Below, in pieces: positions 1 through 9,469 of a stretch of DNA of 64,000 nucleotides. The position numbers and the translations under genes were made by a program. The stretch's first letter is position 1. Each line of letters starts with the position of its first letter. The stretch is from Prasinococcaceae sp. CCMP 1430 (taxonomy: Eukaryota; Prasinodermophyta; Palmophyllophyceae; Prasinococcales; Prasinococcaceae): the NCBI GenBank assembly GCA_013416795.1, contig RQSC01000152.1:24235-88234 (forward strand). Direction: 5' to 3'. The notes under the pieces were generated by a model, which did not search any database, was not told the DNA's origin, and worked only from the letters and a program-made list of their open reading frames with translations.

Positions 1-1478
1 GCGCACGACGTACGGCCTCGCGGATCAGTACTGGGTGGGGCAGCTCGGGACGGGAGCGGCCGTTGCGCTCGGTGGCTGCAGTTATGCGGCGTGGATCATC
101 CTCGTGCTGTGCGAGCTCGGAGAGATGGGCGTGCAGGCAATCGCAGCGTATGACGAGGGCGCGGGTCGGCGGGAGCGCGTCGCACGGACCATTGTGCAGG
201 GCTGCTGGGTCAGCGCCGGCGTCGCCCTCGCGCTGGTGCTTATGATGCCGCACGCGGACCTGTACTTCCACGCACTGGGCTTCAAACCCGGCTCGGGGGA
301 GTTCGCCGCTGGTGTGGCGTACCTGTATGCATCCATCGTCGGCGCGCTGCCGCTCGCAGTCGGCGCGGTGCTTACAGCCGGGATGCGCGGGGTGGGGCTC
401 CTGAAGCAGGCGCTTGGCATCACCACGGCGACGGTGCTCCTGAACATCCTCTTGGACCCCGTGCTCATTTGGGGCCTCGGACCATTCCCGCAGCTAGGGG
501 TTGCGGGCGCAGCATGGGGTACTACCATTAGCACGCTGCTCGGCTGCGTGCTCAGTGCGCGTGTGCTGCGCAGAGAGGGCATCAGGCTGCGCTGGATGGC
601 GCCGGTGGCCACCTTAGTCCAGCGTATCGTCAACGTCGGGTCGCCGATGTGCGTGTCGGGATTGTTGTTTTCCTTCGTGTACCTCTTTATTGGGCGCATC
701 GCAAACGACCTTGGCGCGGCCAACGTCGCAGCCCTTGGTCTGAGTCATCGCCTGGAGGTGAGGGCGCGCTGGAGTGCCCGTGCGCTGCGCGCGGCGCGTC
801 CACACAAACCATCTGGACCTTTTCACCCGCCGCCGCGTTGCGTGTGCCCCTCTGACGCGTTGCGCTCGTGCACGCGCGTGTTCCCGGTGCGCGCAGTCGG
901 TGGCATATGTCGTCTGCGAGGGTTTTGGGATTTGCGCGGCAACGCTCGTGGGGCAGTGGCTCGGCGCGCGCAAACCGACCAAGGCTCGCAACGCCGCCAA
1001 CACTGTGGCTCTCTTCTGCGCATTTGTTATGCTGCCAATGGGCTTGTTGGCTGGGCTGTGTGCCGAGCCACTGCTGTCGCTCTTCACGTCCGACCCGGCC
1101 ATAATCGCGTCGGCCACGAGGTACCTGCAGATCAACGCGGCTGTGTTCACGCTCATGGGAGTCGAAGTCGTCTTTGATGGCGCCTTCGCGGGGAGCGAGA
1201 ACACCAAACCCGTGCTCTACGTGGGGTCCACCCTCAACCTGTTGCGCCTCCCCGCGGCATACGTGTTGTCGATGACGTGTGGCCTCGGCATCGACGGGGT
1301 ATGGATCGCCATTGCACTCTCCACGAGCCTGAAGGCAATCTACAAGGCGCTATGCTTCTGCAGGCAGAGGCTGCGCGGCGAGGAGGAGCGCACCAACTGG
1401 CTGTGGGTGCCAGTGCCATGGGAGTGGGGCCCGGACTTCATGAAGAGGGCCGCGCGTGCGCGCGCCTCACGGGTGTGA
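1..1478 (+). CDS. MATE/DinF-family multidrug and toxin efflux transporter (5' partial)
   Basis: Membrane exporter of the MATE family, which moves organic cations or metabolites out of the cytosol or into an organelle using an ion gradient. Reading is open from base 2 and starts inside the protein (ADQYWVGQLGT, the segment after helix 1), so the N-terminus lies off the window. Exon 1 runs to 757; an intron 758-896 (GTGAGG...GCGCAG, phase 0) joins the residues SHRLE to SVAYVVCEGFGI, the conserved MATE stretch before helix 8. Exon 2, 897-1478, carries VGQWLGARKP and the last helices, then TGA. The family normally has 12 helices; roughly ten are visible. The plant DETOXIFICATION/DinF branch, often plastid-located, is the nearest type I recognise. 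The substrate cannot be told. It converges on the PIG-W gene with 71 bp between stop codons. Confidence 0.88.
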
Positions 1479-1549
1479 GTGCAATACATCGACAATTTTG
1501 TTTTTACAAGACACGTGCGTCGTACTGTGGCGTATATCACAAGCTAGTA

Positions 1550-3166
1550 CTAGTCGCCCTTAGTCGCACGTGCAGATTGGCGCGCACGCGCCCTGACCGC
1601 GAGCCGCGCGGCTATGCCGCTGGCGATGGTGCAAAACGCGACGCCGTACGCCCACACGGCCGTCGCGGCAAGCGCGTCTGATGCCACCAGCGTGTCCATC
1701 GACATGTTGGTTAGGCCAGTGAGCATATTGGCTGCTAGAAAGGCATACAGGCCCGCGTCGTTTAGGTCTTGTGCCACTCGTGGCGGCCAGCGCGAGTATG
1801 CCCGCGTCGAGGCAGGCACGACGCTTTCCAGCACCCACTCCATGCACGCGAGTCCCGCCAGCGTGCTGCAAACGTGCGCGAGCGTAAAGAGCACGTACTG
1901 AGCGTTGGCCATGCGCCGCGAGGTGGCACGCGCAGGGTCGAAGCTGGCGTCGCTGTCGCGGTTTCCGCGAGCGCAGCCATCCCCAAGCACGCGCACAGCA
2001 CCCAGGGCCCAAGCACCGCACGCGGCGAACGCGATGGCCACGAGCGCCGCCACGAAGTCGCCGCGCCGCGCCGCGCCGCGCCGCGCCGCGTAGTCGGCAG
2101 CTGAACGCAGCGTGCCGCCGAGCGCGCGCCCAAGCAGCATGAGCGCAACGTAGCCGCCCAGACTGCCCACTCCCTCCTTGTTCATCGAGAGCAGGGTTGC
2201 GTCGCGCTCCTCTGCGACGATCCATGCGCCGAGTGGCGTCCGAGTGAGCGCGAGCTCGTGCGCCACGACAGCAGCCCCGCCCAGGAGCCACGCGCTGGCG
2301 AGCGTGCGCGGCGGCGGCAGCGTCGCAACGACGACTGACGCACACGCGAGCGAGGCGAAGAAGCTCCAGTGCGCGCCGTACTCCCCTACATGGGTCTGAT
2401 AGCCAACTGCGGCCACAGCGAGTGGTCGCGCGACCGCGAGTACCAGGAGCGGCGCCGACTTGGCGACAGCTGCACGCACGCGCCCCACCGCAGCGCCCAG
2501 CCACCCTCGCGTTTGTGAGTCGCCCCGGCTCTCCGGAGGGCCCCAGCCGCCACGCCCTAGCCCTGCCGCCATTCCCGCCGCCGCGACGAAGCACCCTTGC
2601 CCAGCATCCATGACGCTCACACCGTTCCGCTCCGTCTTCGCCAGACGCCTGGGAAATGCGTTGAAGTCGACGGCGAGGATGGCGACGCACGTCGTGAGGA
2701 GCATGGCACCTCGGTACGCCGTCACCACCGCGAGGCGATCGTTCGAAAGGGTGCGTTCCGCGAGGCCCTGCTCGACCGTGCACGCGCCCACACTCTCATT
2801 GCGTCGCTGCGCGCTTTGCACAACCCCGTGGCTGTTGCGGCGGTCGTCGCCGGTGCGGGCACCGCCACCACCGCCGTAGCGCGCGAGTGCAAGCACCGCC
2901 ACGACGAGAGTCAACGCGACGGGTGCAGCGCCGCGGGGTGCGAAGAATGCTGCTTCGACGACGGCGATCGCGATGCCTGTGGAGAGCACGCAAGTCAGCG
3001 CGCCTCCCGCTGCCCGGTATCGCCGCGCGAGCAGGGCCTCTGCGAGCCATGCAGCCACGAGGGCCACGGGCGCGGCAAGCGCCGACACGGCGGCAATCTC
3101 GCCCACGCCGCCGCCGGAGAGGCCCGAGACGAACGCCTCCTTCGCAGCACGCGACGCAGCGTGCAT
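1550..3166 (-). CDS. PIGW: GPI-anchor inositol acyltransferase (PIG-W/GWT1)
   Basis: ER membrane enzyme that acylates the inositol of glucosaminyl-phosphatidylinositol during GPI-anchor synthesis. The 538-residue product has about a dozen hydrophobic segments. It shows the family hallmarks: KEAFVSGLSGG near the N-terminus, the block YRGAMLLTTC...AVDFNAFPRRLAKTE...GVSVMDAGQG around residues 150-200, and NKEGVGSLGGY in the C-terminal half. Length agrees with the family (about 460-560). The open frame continues upstream to 3313, but only through non-ATG codons inside a GT microsatellite, so the ATG at 3166 is chosen. No intron is seen. It implies this organism makes GPI-anchored surface proteins. 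Confidence 0.9.
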   Translation of the reverse strand: MHAASRAAKEAFVSGLSGGGVGEIAAVSALAAPVALVAAWLAEALLARRYRAAGGALTCVLSTGIAIAVVEAAFFAPRGAAPVALTLVVAVLALARYGGGGGARTGDDRRNSHGVVQSAQRRNESVGACTVEQGLAERTLSNDRLAVVTAYRGAMLLTTCVAILAVDFNAFPRRLAKTERNGVSVMDAGQGCFVAAAGMAAGLGRGGWGPPESRGDSQTRGWLGAAVGRVRAAVAKSAPLLVLAVARPLAVAAVGYQTHVGEYGAHWSFFASLACASVVVATLPPPRTLASAWLLGGAAVVAHELALTRTPLGAWIVAEERDATLLSMNKEGVGSLGGYVALMLLGRALGGTLRSAADYAARRGAARRGDFVAALVAIAFAACGAWALGAVRVLGDGCARGNRDSDASFDPARATSRRMANAQYVLFTLAHVCSTLAGLACMEWVLESVVPASTRAYSRWPPRVAQDLNDAGLYAFLAANMLTGLTNMSMDTLVASDALAATAVWAYGVAFCTIASGIAARLAVRARARQSARATKGD

Positions 3167-3282
3167 GGCCGCGGCGCCGCATGGTGCGCGTGCGTGTGGC
3201 GCGCCCGTGGCACCGCTCGACGCGATCGTCTCCGTGTCGAGCGCCGCCGTCTCCGTGTCGGTTACCAGGCTCGTGCATGTAT

Positions 3283-3306
3283 TGTGTGTGCGTGTGTGTG
3301 TGTGTG
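3283..3306. repeat. GT microsatellite
   Basis: Run of alternating TG with one CG interruption, about 24 bp, about 120 bp upstream of the PIG-W start codon. It is read as an open frame on both strands only because of its low complexity. Confidence 0.85.
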
Positions 3307-4110
3307 AAAACAACCCACGGGCGAGCCATCGTCATGATGGCGCGGTTACTGTTGCTTTTGGTGCATCTTGTCCTACCGGCGGGTTGTACTGTACCACGTC
3401 GCACTTACGTAAAAACTTCGTCAAACTTCGTGCTGGCTCGCACCAGTTTTTTTGTCGTCGTACCCCGGCTCAACACGGCCGCGCGTCGTCCCCCGACGCA
3501 CCCCGACGACCGCGATATTTATTGGATTTGCATATGCAACGGTCGGCTCGCTCGGCCCCGCGTCGGCGACGCCTCGCTCACAACCGGCTCCAGACGCACG
3601 TGGTCAGGGCAGTGGTGCAAACAGGGTGCACTACACGGGTGTGGCGCGACCTGCGCGTCGATCGAGGGCTCGTCGTGCGAAAAGATCCGTCCGTGGCTTT
3701 TTCGTCCGTCCGTGGAATTCAAACCGATCCGAGGGCCCCCAACCGACACGCGCATATGCTCCTCTCCTATCGACCGACCGAATGCCAATTGCCCATCGGC
3801 TTCATCAAGCAAGGAAGCTGGCTGCGGGCGTCATGCCAGCATATGTTGTGGGAGCGTGTCGAACAAGATGTGCACCCTCGATCGATGGATCATCATGAGC
3901 TGCCCGCGCCCGTGGACCCTGCTGCAGAGTGCAGGCGTCGCTCGAAGATCGACAGTTCCCCCGCTCCTAAACAGGGCGAGCCTCGGTCGGTCGGTCGGTT
4001 GTCCCCACAGCCTGCGAGCGGATGCAGCGCGTCGCGCGCTGCAGCCACACGCACGGCGCAGCGCGGGGTTACAAAACGCAACGCGAGCCGCTGCGCTCGC
4101 CATCCGGCGC

Positions 4111-4144
4111 CGACAGGCTGTCTGCGCGCGCCGACAGCCTGTCG
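4111..4144. repeat. Perfect 12-bp inverted repeat (hairpin)
   Basis: CGACAGGCTGTC at 4111-4122 and its exact reverse complement at 4133-4144 flank a 10-nt GC-rich loop. It lies in intergenic DNA. It could fold in RNA or cruciform DNA; no function is known. Confidence 0.75.
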
Positions 4145-4542
4145 CAGCGGGAACTGCTGGGCGGCGGCGCGTGCGGTTTGATGGACGGCGCAGGGCGGGC
4201 GGCGCGCGGGCCAGATACGCGCGGTGCGGCGGGCGACGCCTGCCGCTCGTTCGCGGTCGAGGAACTCCCCTGGCTGGCAGCCCCGTCCATCCCGGGGCCG
4301 GGTGGCAGACCCTCGTTCAGTCAGGCTTCGGTCGAGGAGAGGCGGTGAGTGGGCGTTCATACCGGGATGCCTCGATGGGCGCACCCCGGGGTCATTCCGC
4401 CGGCGGGGGGCCTGCCCCCAACCCAGATCTGGTGCCGTGATCGCGGCCGCCCGCCGCTGCGCCAGCCAGTCTGTCGAGCGCCCGCGCTGCCCCGCGTAAG
4501 CTATGGTTCATAGGCGCGCTTCCGCGGGGCGGGCTCCGGCCG

Positions 4543-4557
4543 CCCCCCCCCCCCCCC
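4543..4557. repeat. Poly(C) tract, 15 nt
   Basis: Uninterrupted C run in intergenic DNA, 182 bp before the N at 4739. Its complement is a poly(G) tract, so it belongs with the longer G runs at 18518, 29278 and 60030. Confidence 0.8.
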
Positions 4558-5477
4558 GCCGTCGCCGCCGCTGCCATCAGTCAGGGTCTACGCGTTCCGC
4601 GCCCGGGCGCAGCGGCAGGCGCGCGCGCGGGCGTTCGGGGAACGGCCGCTCATCAAATCCCATCCGAGTCGCGCGCGGCGCTTCGCGCGGCGAGCGACGG
4701 GTTTCGAGTGGGTTCCGCTCGGCCGGGCGCGTGTGGCGNACGTGCAGGTTGGGCACCGGCGACGACATGCTCGTGTCCGGAGGCGAGCAGGCGGGCGGGT
4801 CGGTCTGGGGCAGATGCGGGCGGAGAGTGCGTGGCTGCGGTCGCGCGCGCTGTGGCGCGCCCGCGCCCCCCTCTCTCCCCTCCCCCTTCCGTGCGGCGCG
4901 GGCGGCGCGCCCGCCCGTCGCCGCGCGGCGCGTGGCAGCCCCGCACTCCCACGTGGCAGCGATCGCAACGGCCCCCAGAAAAATCCGCCGCGGCGGCCCT
5001 TCCGAGGCCCAACCGGCGCTCAAACGTAAGCACACCTTCGATTGACACCGGCGGCATTCACAGACCGCAGATACTGCAATGATTAAAACTGCCCATGATG
5101 TGATATGATATGATACGCGCGGCCAAAATGATACTTTTCTGACAATGTCTGGCAATGCCTGCTCCGTCCGCCCGACGCCCGAGGCGAGGGCGCGTGCCGA
5201 CGGCGTGCAGGGCGAAATCTCCGCGAGGATCTCCGAGGCGGCGCCGGCTGGGGTTCTAGAAGGATCGGACGCGCGGAGAGGGGGGCTTCCGTCCCGAGCA
5301 CGTGTGTGTGCGTGTGTGTGCGCGTGTGTGCGTGTATGTGCGGGCGGGCGGCGCGATCGCTGCGCGGGGCAACGGACCGCTGTGGTGGCGGGGGGGGGAG
5401 AGAGGCGCCGGTGGCCATACTGCGTGCGAAGGCGCGCGCAGACCACGAGCGCACGCGTGCGCTCGGCCACAGCCGCC

Positions 5478-7022
5478 ATGGTGTCCTTGCGCGCGGTCTG
5501 CGCGGCGGCAGGCGTCGCCGCGGCGGGCCTCGCCGCGGCCACGCCCGCAGCCGCTGACTTTGCTACGACCGGGTGCGGCTACGGCTACGGCTACGGTTAC
5601 GGCTACGACTACGGCTACTCGGCCGCCGGGGGCTGGTACGGCGACGGCTACGGCTACGGAGATGACCTCGTCTTCGGCCACTTCCCCTGCGTCCCGCCCG
5701 CGCCTGTGCTGCCGCCCGCGGCGATGCCGCCGCCGATGACAACAATGCCGCCGCCGGTGCCGCCATCGGTGTCGCCGACGATGCCGCCGACGATGCCGCC
5801 GTCGATTAAGCCGAGCGTGCCCCCGATGCCCGCTGTCACCTACCCTCCCATGGGCGGCTACTACGGCTATGAATTCGTTGGCGAGTACGGCCTCCCTCCG
5901 ATGAGCCCCCCCGAATTCGACCAGGACAAGTGCATCTGCGACCCCTCAGAGCTCCTCGCTATCTTCGGCGAAGTCTCCGAGAAGACGCTCAACTCGTACG
6001 GCGAGGCCGTCGTCCAGGCGATCACATCGTCTGATGAGCAGTACGGCCTGCTCATCACGGGCGAGCCGTGCGAGTGCCCGGTGTCCTCTCCTCCCGTCGC
6101 GTCGTCGCCCACGGGCAAGTCGCCGGTGCCCTCGCCGCCCCCCACCCCTACGCGTACTGTGGTTACCACCGTCGCGTTCGGCAGCGCCGAGGACCTGGCA
6201 GCGTTCGACATCGACCAAGCAATCGCGGATGCTGTGGCAGACCAATTGGCAAAACTCGGCGAGGGCGCTTCGGTCGATGCGACAGCCAAGATTGTCGTGA
6301 CCGCGGTCTACCTGAAGCCGGACTCAATCACTTGCGCGGTTTTCGTCGCTGGCTACGCCACGGCGTCCGGAATTGACGCAACTCTCGTGGACGGTGGGTG
6401 TGATGCCAGGCATCGCCTCGGACGTTCGATGCTCGAGGCTTCGGAGTCGTCCGAGATTAGCATCGTGGTGGAGGTCGACGCAGCGCAAAAAGACTTGGCG
6501 GTTTTGGCCGCTGGCCTGAACGTGGACAGCCTCTCGGCCGAGCTCGGTGTGACCATCGAGCAGATCGGCGAGATCAGCATTGATTTGGTGCTCACCTTCG
6601 AGATCATCGCGATGGACGCCGGCCTCGACCTCGACGGCCTTGACTTGGCTGGGGAGATTTTGGGCGCCATCGAAGCCGTCGCGGACGCGGCTGGCATCTC
6701 AGTCGATGTCGAGACCACTGTCGAGGAGGAGGACGAGACACCCGCAGACGAGACGCCCGCGTCGAGCCCGCCGCCGCCCGCGGGCACCGTGGAGACGCCC
6801 GCGTCGAGCCCGCCGCCGCCCGCGGTCACCGAGGAGGACGACGACGGTTCGAGCGGGCTCGACGGCGGCGCCGCCGCGGGCATTGCCGTGGCGGTCGTTG
6901 TCGTCGTCGCCATCGGCGCCTTCGTCGTCTTGCGCATGCGCAAGAATGCGGAGGAGGAGAGCTTCGACACGCTTGGCGAGGGCGGCGCGATGCAAGAGGC
7001 CGCCTCGGGTGGGCGCGTGTAG
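5478..7022 (+). CDS. Secreted or type I membrane protein with Gly-Tyr and Pro-rich repeats
   Basis: 514 residues. The ATG at 5478 begins a clear signal peptide (residues 1 to about 27, Ala-rich, ending near TPAAA), which is why it is preferred over the in-frame ATG at 5145. Next come a GY-repeat segment (residues about 33-62), a Pro-Met-rich stretch with repeated MPP units, and a globular part with Cys-containing motifs (CICDPSELL, GEPCECP). A region rich in Asp/Ala amphipathic helices follows, then a duplicated SSPPPPA linker and a single transmembrane helix near residues 465-490 with a basic stop-transfer end (RMRKN). The layout is a wall- or scale-type surface glycoprotein with a short cytosolic tail. 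I do not recognise the family. The Tyr-rich repeat could be cross-linked; that is inference. Confidence 0.75.
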   Translation: MVSLRAVCAAAGVAAAGLAAATPAAADFATTGCGYGYGYGYGYDYGYSAAGGWYGDGYGYGDDLVFGHFPCVPPAPVLPPAAMPPPMTTMPPPVPPSVSPTMPPTMPPSIKPSVPPMPAVTYPPMGGYYGYEFVGEYGLPPMSPPEFDQDKCICDPSELLAIFGEVSEKTLNSYGEAVVQAITSSDEQYGLLITGEPCECPVSSPPVASSPTGKSPVPSPPPTPTRTVVTTVAFGSAEDLAAFDIDQAIADAVADQLAKLGEGASVDATAKIVVTAVYLKPDSITCAVFVAGYATASGIDATLVDGGCDARHRLGRSMLEASESSEISIVVEVDAAQKDLAVLAAGLNVDSLSAELGVTIEQIGEISIDLVLTFEIIAMDAGLDLDGLDLAGEILGAIEAVADAAGISVDVETTVEEEDETPADETPASSPPPPAGTVETPASSPPPPAVTEEDDDGSSGLDGGAAAGIAVAVVVVVAIGAFVVLRMRKNAEEESFDTLGEGGAMQEAASGGRV

Positions 7023-7403
7023 GCGGTGCTCGCGAGGATCGCAGTGGATGGTAGCTTGCCGGACGGGCGATAGCTCGGACGAGCGCCTCCGCGAGCGAGC
7101 GCCTCCGCTGTCTGGGCTTGCGCCTCGCGGGCGTGAGAGCAGGCGGCGGGCGCAGACGCGAGGAGCCGTCGCGCGCCTGCGTTGCAGCTAGGCGGTGTAA
7201 TACACGGCAATTGTGTGTATCATCGATTTCGAGCACGTCGCCACGCCCGCGCGTGACCGCATCTCGCGCGTGGCGCGTGTCTTAGCGCGCGCGCGCGCCC
7301 TGCTGCGCGCGAGCAGCGACGTGCTGCGCGACCTGACGACACCACGGTCGGTGGCTTCACGACGCAGCCCCTACCACCCCGAGCGGGCCATGGGGCACAC
7401 TGC
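7023..7403. other. Intergenic region between convergent genes
   Basis: Joint 3' flanks of the surface-protein gene (plus) and the HMG/histone-fold gene (minus). Nothing gene-like is seen. Confidence 0.5.
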
Positions 7404-8916
7404 TCAACCCCCGGGAGACTGCTTGACCTCACCGTCGGGATAAATCTCCTCTAGCAGATCAGCGTCGTCGTCCTCGCTCTCCATAGTTAGATCAGGGCGA
7501 ACTTCCGAGGCTCGCACGTCGTGGCTCGGCTCCGTATCCTGTGATCCGACGGGGCGACGCGCCGTCAGAAGCAGCGCAAATGCTGCGCGTCGAGAGCGCC
7601 TCGGCCGAGGCCCGTGCGCTCCGCGCCTGCGCGTCGTGCACCTCGCGCGCGCGTCTGGGCCACAAGATCTCGCCCGCCCGCGCGCACGTACCACATCCTG
7701 AATGCGATCCAGCTCAACCGGGCCATCGCGTGCCCGCTTCTGCGCAGGAGAGCCGCTGTCCTCGTCGTCGTCGTCAAGGACAGTAGCTCCGCCGCGCCCA
7801 CCGCGGCGTCCCACTCCAGCCTCCGCGGCAGCGCGCACCTCCTCGTCGTCGTCTACGAGCTCATCCAGCACAGCATCATCGTCCTCGAAACCGACGTCCC
7901 CCTGCGGTTTTATCCCCGCATCGCGTGTGCGCGAGCGAATGCACGATGCGCCCAAAGCGAGCCCCGCCGCCAGGTGGTGGCCACGCCGCGCGCGCGCGAA
8001 AGTCAGCACGGGCGGGGGCTCGCGTGAATGAAAGGATAGGTGTTCGCCATGCGCGGCCATGCAAGCACGCATCCGGCACCCGGGAGCGCACCTCTTCATC
8101 GTCTGTAGCTCCCTCGTACGCTGCAAAGTCGTCCTCTTCGTCGTCCTCACTCGTGCGCTCGGGAGGTGGCGGCGCCGGCCCCCTGTGCTTGGTAAAGAAG
8201 TCGGTCATGCTCTTCATCTTGGGGAGCGTTGGCGCCCTGTCCACCTTCTTTCCCCGTTTCGACGTGTCCGCGCCCGTGGCGGGCTCACCTCCTTCCTCGC
8301 CATCGCCAACCCTCTCGCCCTCAGCGCCGTCGCTGGGCGCCCTTCGTCCGGGCTTGCTGGCGTTTGCCACCGCCGCTGCTTCGGCCACCTCGCCCGCCAT
8401 GCTCTTCATCACATCAACGAGGAAGTGCAGCCGGTCGTTCTCACGGCGCGCGCACACCTCGGCGACGTCGTTTATCTTGATCGTGCGGCGGCCCGCCGAC
8501 TTGGCCGCGGCGGCGGCGTGGTCCGTCAGTCCCGAGAGAAACGCCTCGGTCGCCACGGCTGTGAGCAGCAGCGCCTCCTTGGAGTATCGACCGACCTCCT
8601 TATCCATCTTCATTATGCGCCCCACACGCGCCAGCGGTAGCTGCGAGATTGGCGGCTGCGGCGCTGAGGCGCCATCGCCGCCATCGCCGGCGGCATTGGC
8701 GCCGCCTTCTGGGTCAGCGGCCGCAGCGGCTGCGGCCTCCTGCTCTGCCCGCTGTTTAAAGGCCGCGCGCTCCTCCTCTGAGAGCGCCCTCCAGCGCACG
8801 CCCAGGGCCTTCGCCACGTCAGTCACGCCAGCCTTGGCGCCCGACTCGAGCAGCGACTCCTTGACCTCCTCGCGCGCCTGCCTGGTGAAGACGAAGTACG
8901 CCGAAACGCGGCCCAT
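7404..8916 (-). CDS. HMG-box plus histone-fold protein (CHRAC1/DPB3/POLE4-like) with PIP-like motif
   Basis: Likely nuclear, chromatin- or replication-linked protein of 389 residues. Exon 1 (8916-8092) starts with a shortened HMG box (SAYFVFTRQAREEV...LGVRWRALSEEERAAFKQRA, residues about 4-60). A histone-fold domain of the CBF/NF-Y/CHRAC1 type follows (PLARVGRIMKMDKEVG...KINDVAEV, about 92-165). At residues 234-241 lies MKSMTDFF followed by TKHR, resembling a PCNA-interacting peptide. Intron 8091-7902 (GTGCGC...CCGCAG) leads to exon 2 (7901-7692), and intron 7691-7539 (GTACGT...TCACAG) to exon 3 (7538-7404). All joins are phase 0, and the tail is strongly acidic. The ATG at 8916 is the first in-frame ATG, but an intron acceptor lies just before it, so a 5' exon is possible. 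Histone-fold partners such as POLE3/CHRAC heterodimerise; which partner applies here is unknown. Confidence 0.75.
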
Positions 8917-9469
8917 TGCCCCCTGCGGAGGCCCAGCAGGGTCCTCCGGTGGCGCGCGCCCCTCCGTGCCCAAGCTCGCTCGCACTCACGCTCGCGCGCC
9001 GCGCAGAGGGGCGCTGCCGGCGCCACAGCCGCTCGCCGGCGCGGGCGATCCCCGCCTGCCGCCCCAGGCCGCGGCCGCTCCCCGCCGCCCCGCGCGCCAC
9101 GCGCGCTCTGTAGCAGGCTGCCGGGGCAGCGCGCGACGAATTTCGCGCGCGCGGGTGAGTTCTCCAGAGGCAGCATGCAGCAGGTGGCAGTTGCGGTTCA
9201 TTTGAAATGATCAATTCAACAGTTTGTGTATTTCGAGCAGGGTTGCGCCAGAGGGCCCGCGGCAACGCGGCAACGCGCGGCCACGCGGCCGCCGCGTCGG
9301 CCCGCGCGACGGCGTCACTGGCCATGGCAGGCTGGCTTGTGCGCTCGCGAGGAGTGGAGTCGGCGCTTCGAGTGCGATTCGTGCCTGGCGAGGCGCGAGG
9401 GCGGTGCCGCGCGCGTGCGCGCGCGCAAGTGAGACAGCAGCCGTCGCGCAGCCTACTTCCAGGCCGTGC
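8917..9469. other. Intergenic region, possible 5' exon of the HMG/histone-fold gene
   Basis: Lies between two minus-strand genes. A donor-like GTGAGT (minus strand, near 8990) and an acceptor-like CCGCAG just before the ATG at 8916 would allow an upstream exon, but I cannot choose its frame. A lower-GC patch at 9205-9235 holds near-palindromic TTGAA/TTCAA. No other gene is seen. Confidence 0.4.

Larger units (their letters stand above)
3167..5477. other. 2.3 kb intergenic region without a recognised gene
   Basis: Divergent 5' flanks of PIG-W (minus) and the Gly-Tyr-rich surface protein (plus). No open frame here resembles a known protein. Contents: a GT microsatellite at 3283-3306 just upstream of PIG-W; a 12-bp palindrome TTGCATATGCAA near 3528; a perfect 12-bp hairpin at 4111-4144; a 15-C homopolymer at 4543-4557; a single N at 4739; GATAT pentamer repeats near 5097-5117; and a second GT-rich stretch at 5300-5340. 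An upstream in-frame ATG at 5145 is less likely than 5478 because only the latter starts a signal peptide. Confidence 0.6.

Noticed and set aside
3167-5144. Many open frames of 60-200 codons
   Set aside because: Chance frames in GC-rich DNA; none has hydrophobic, charged or motif patterns of a real protein, and one crosses an N.
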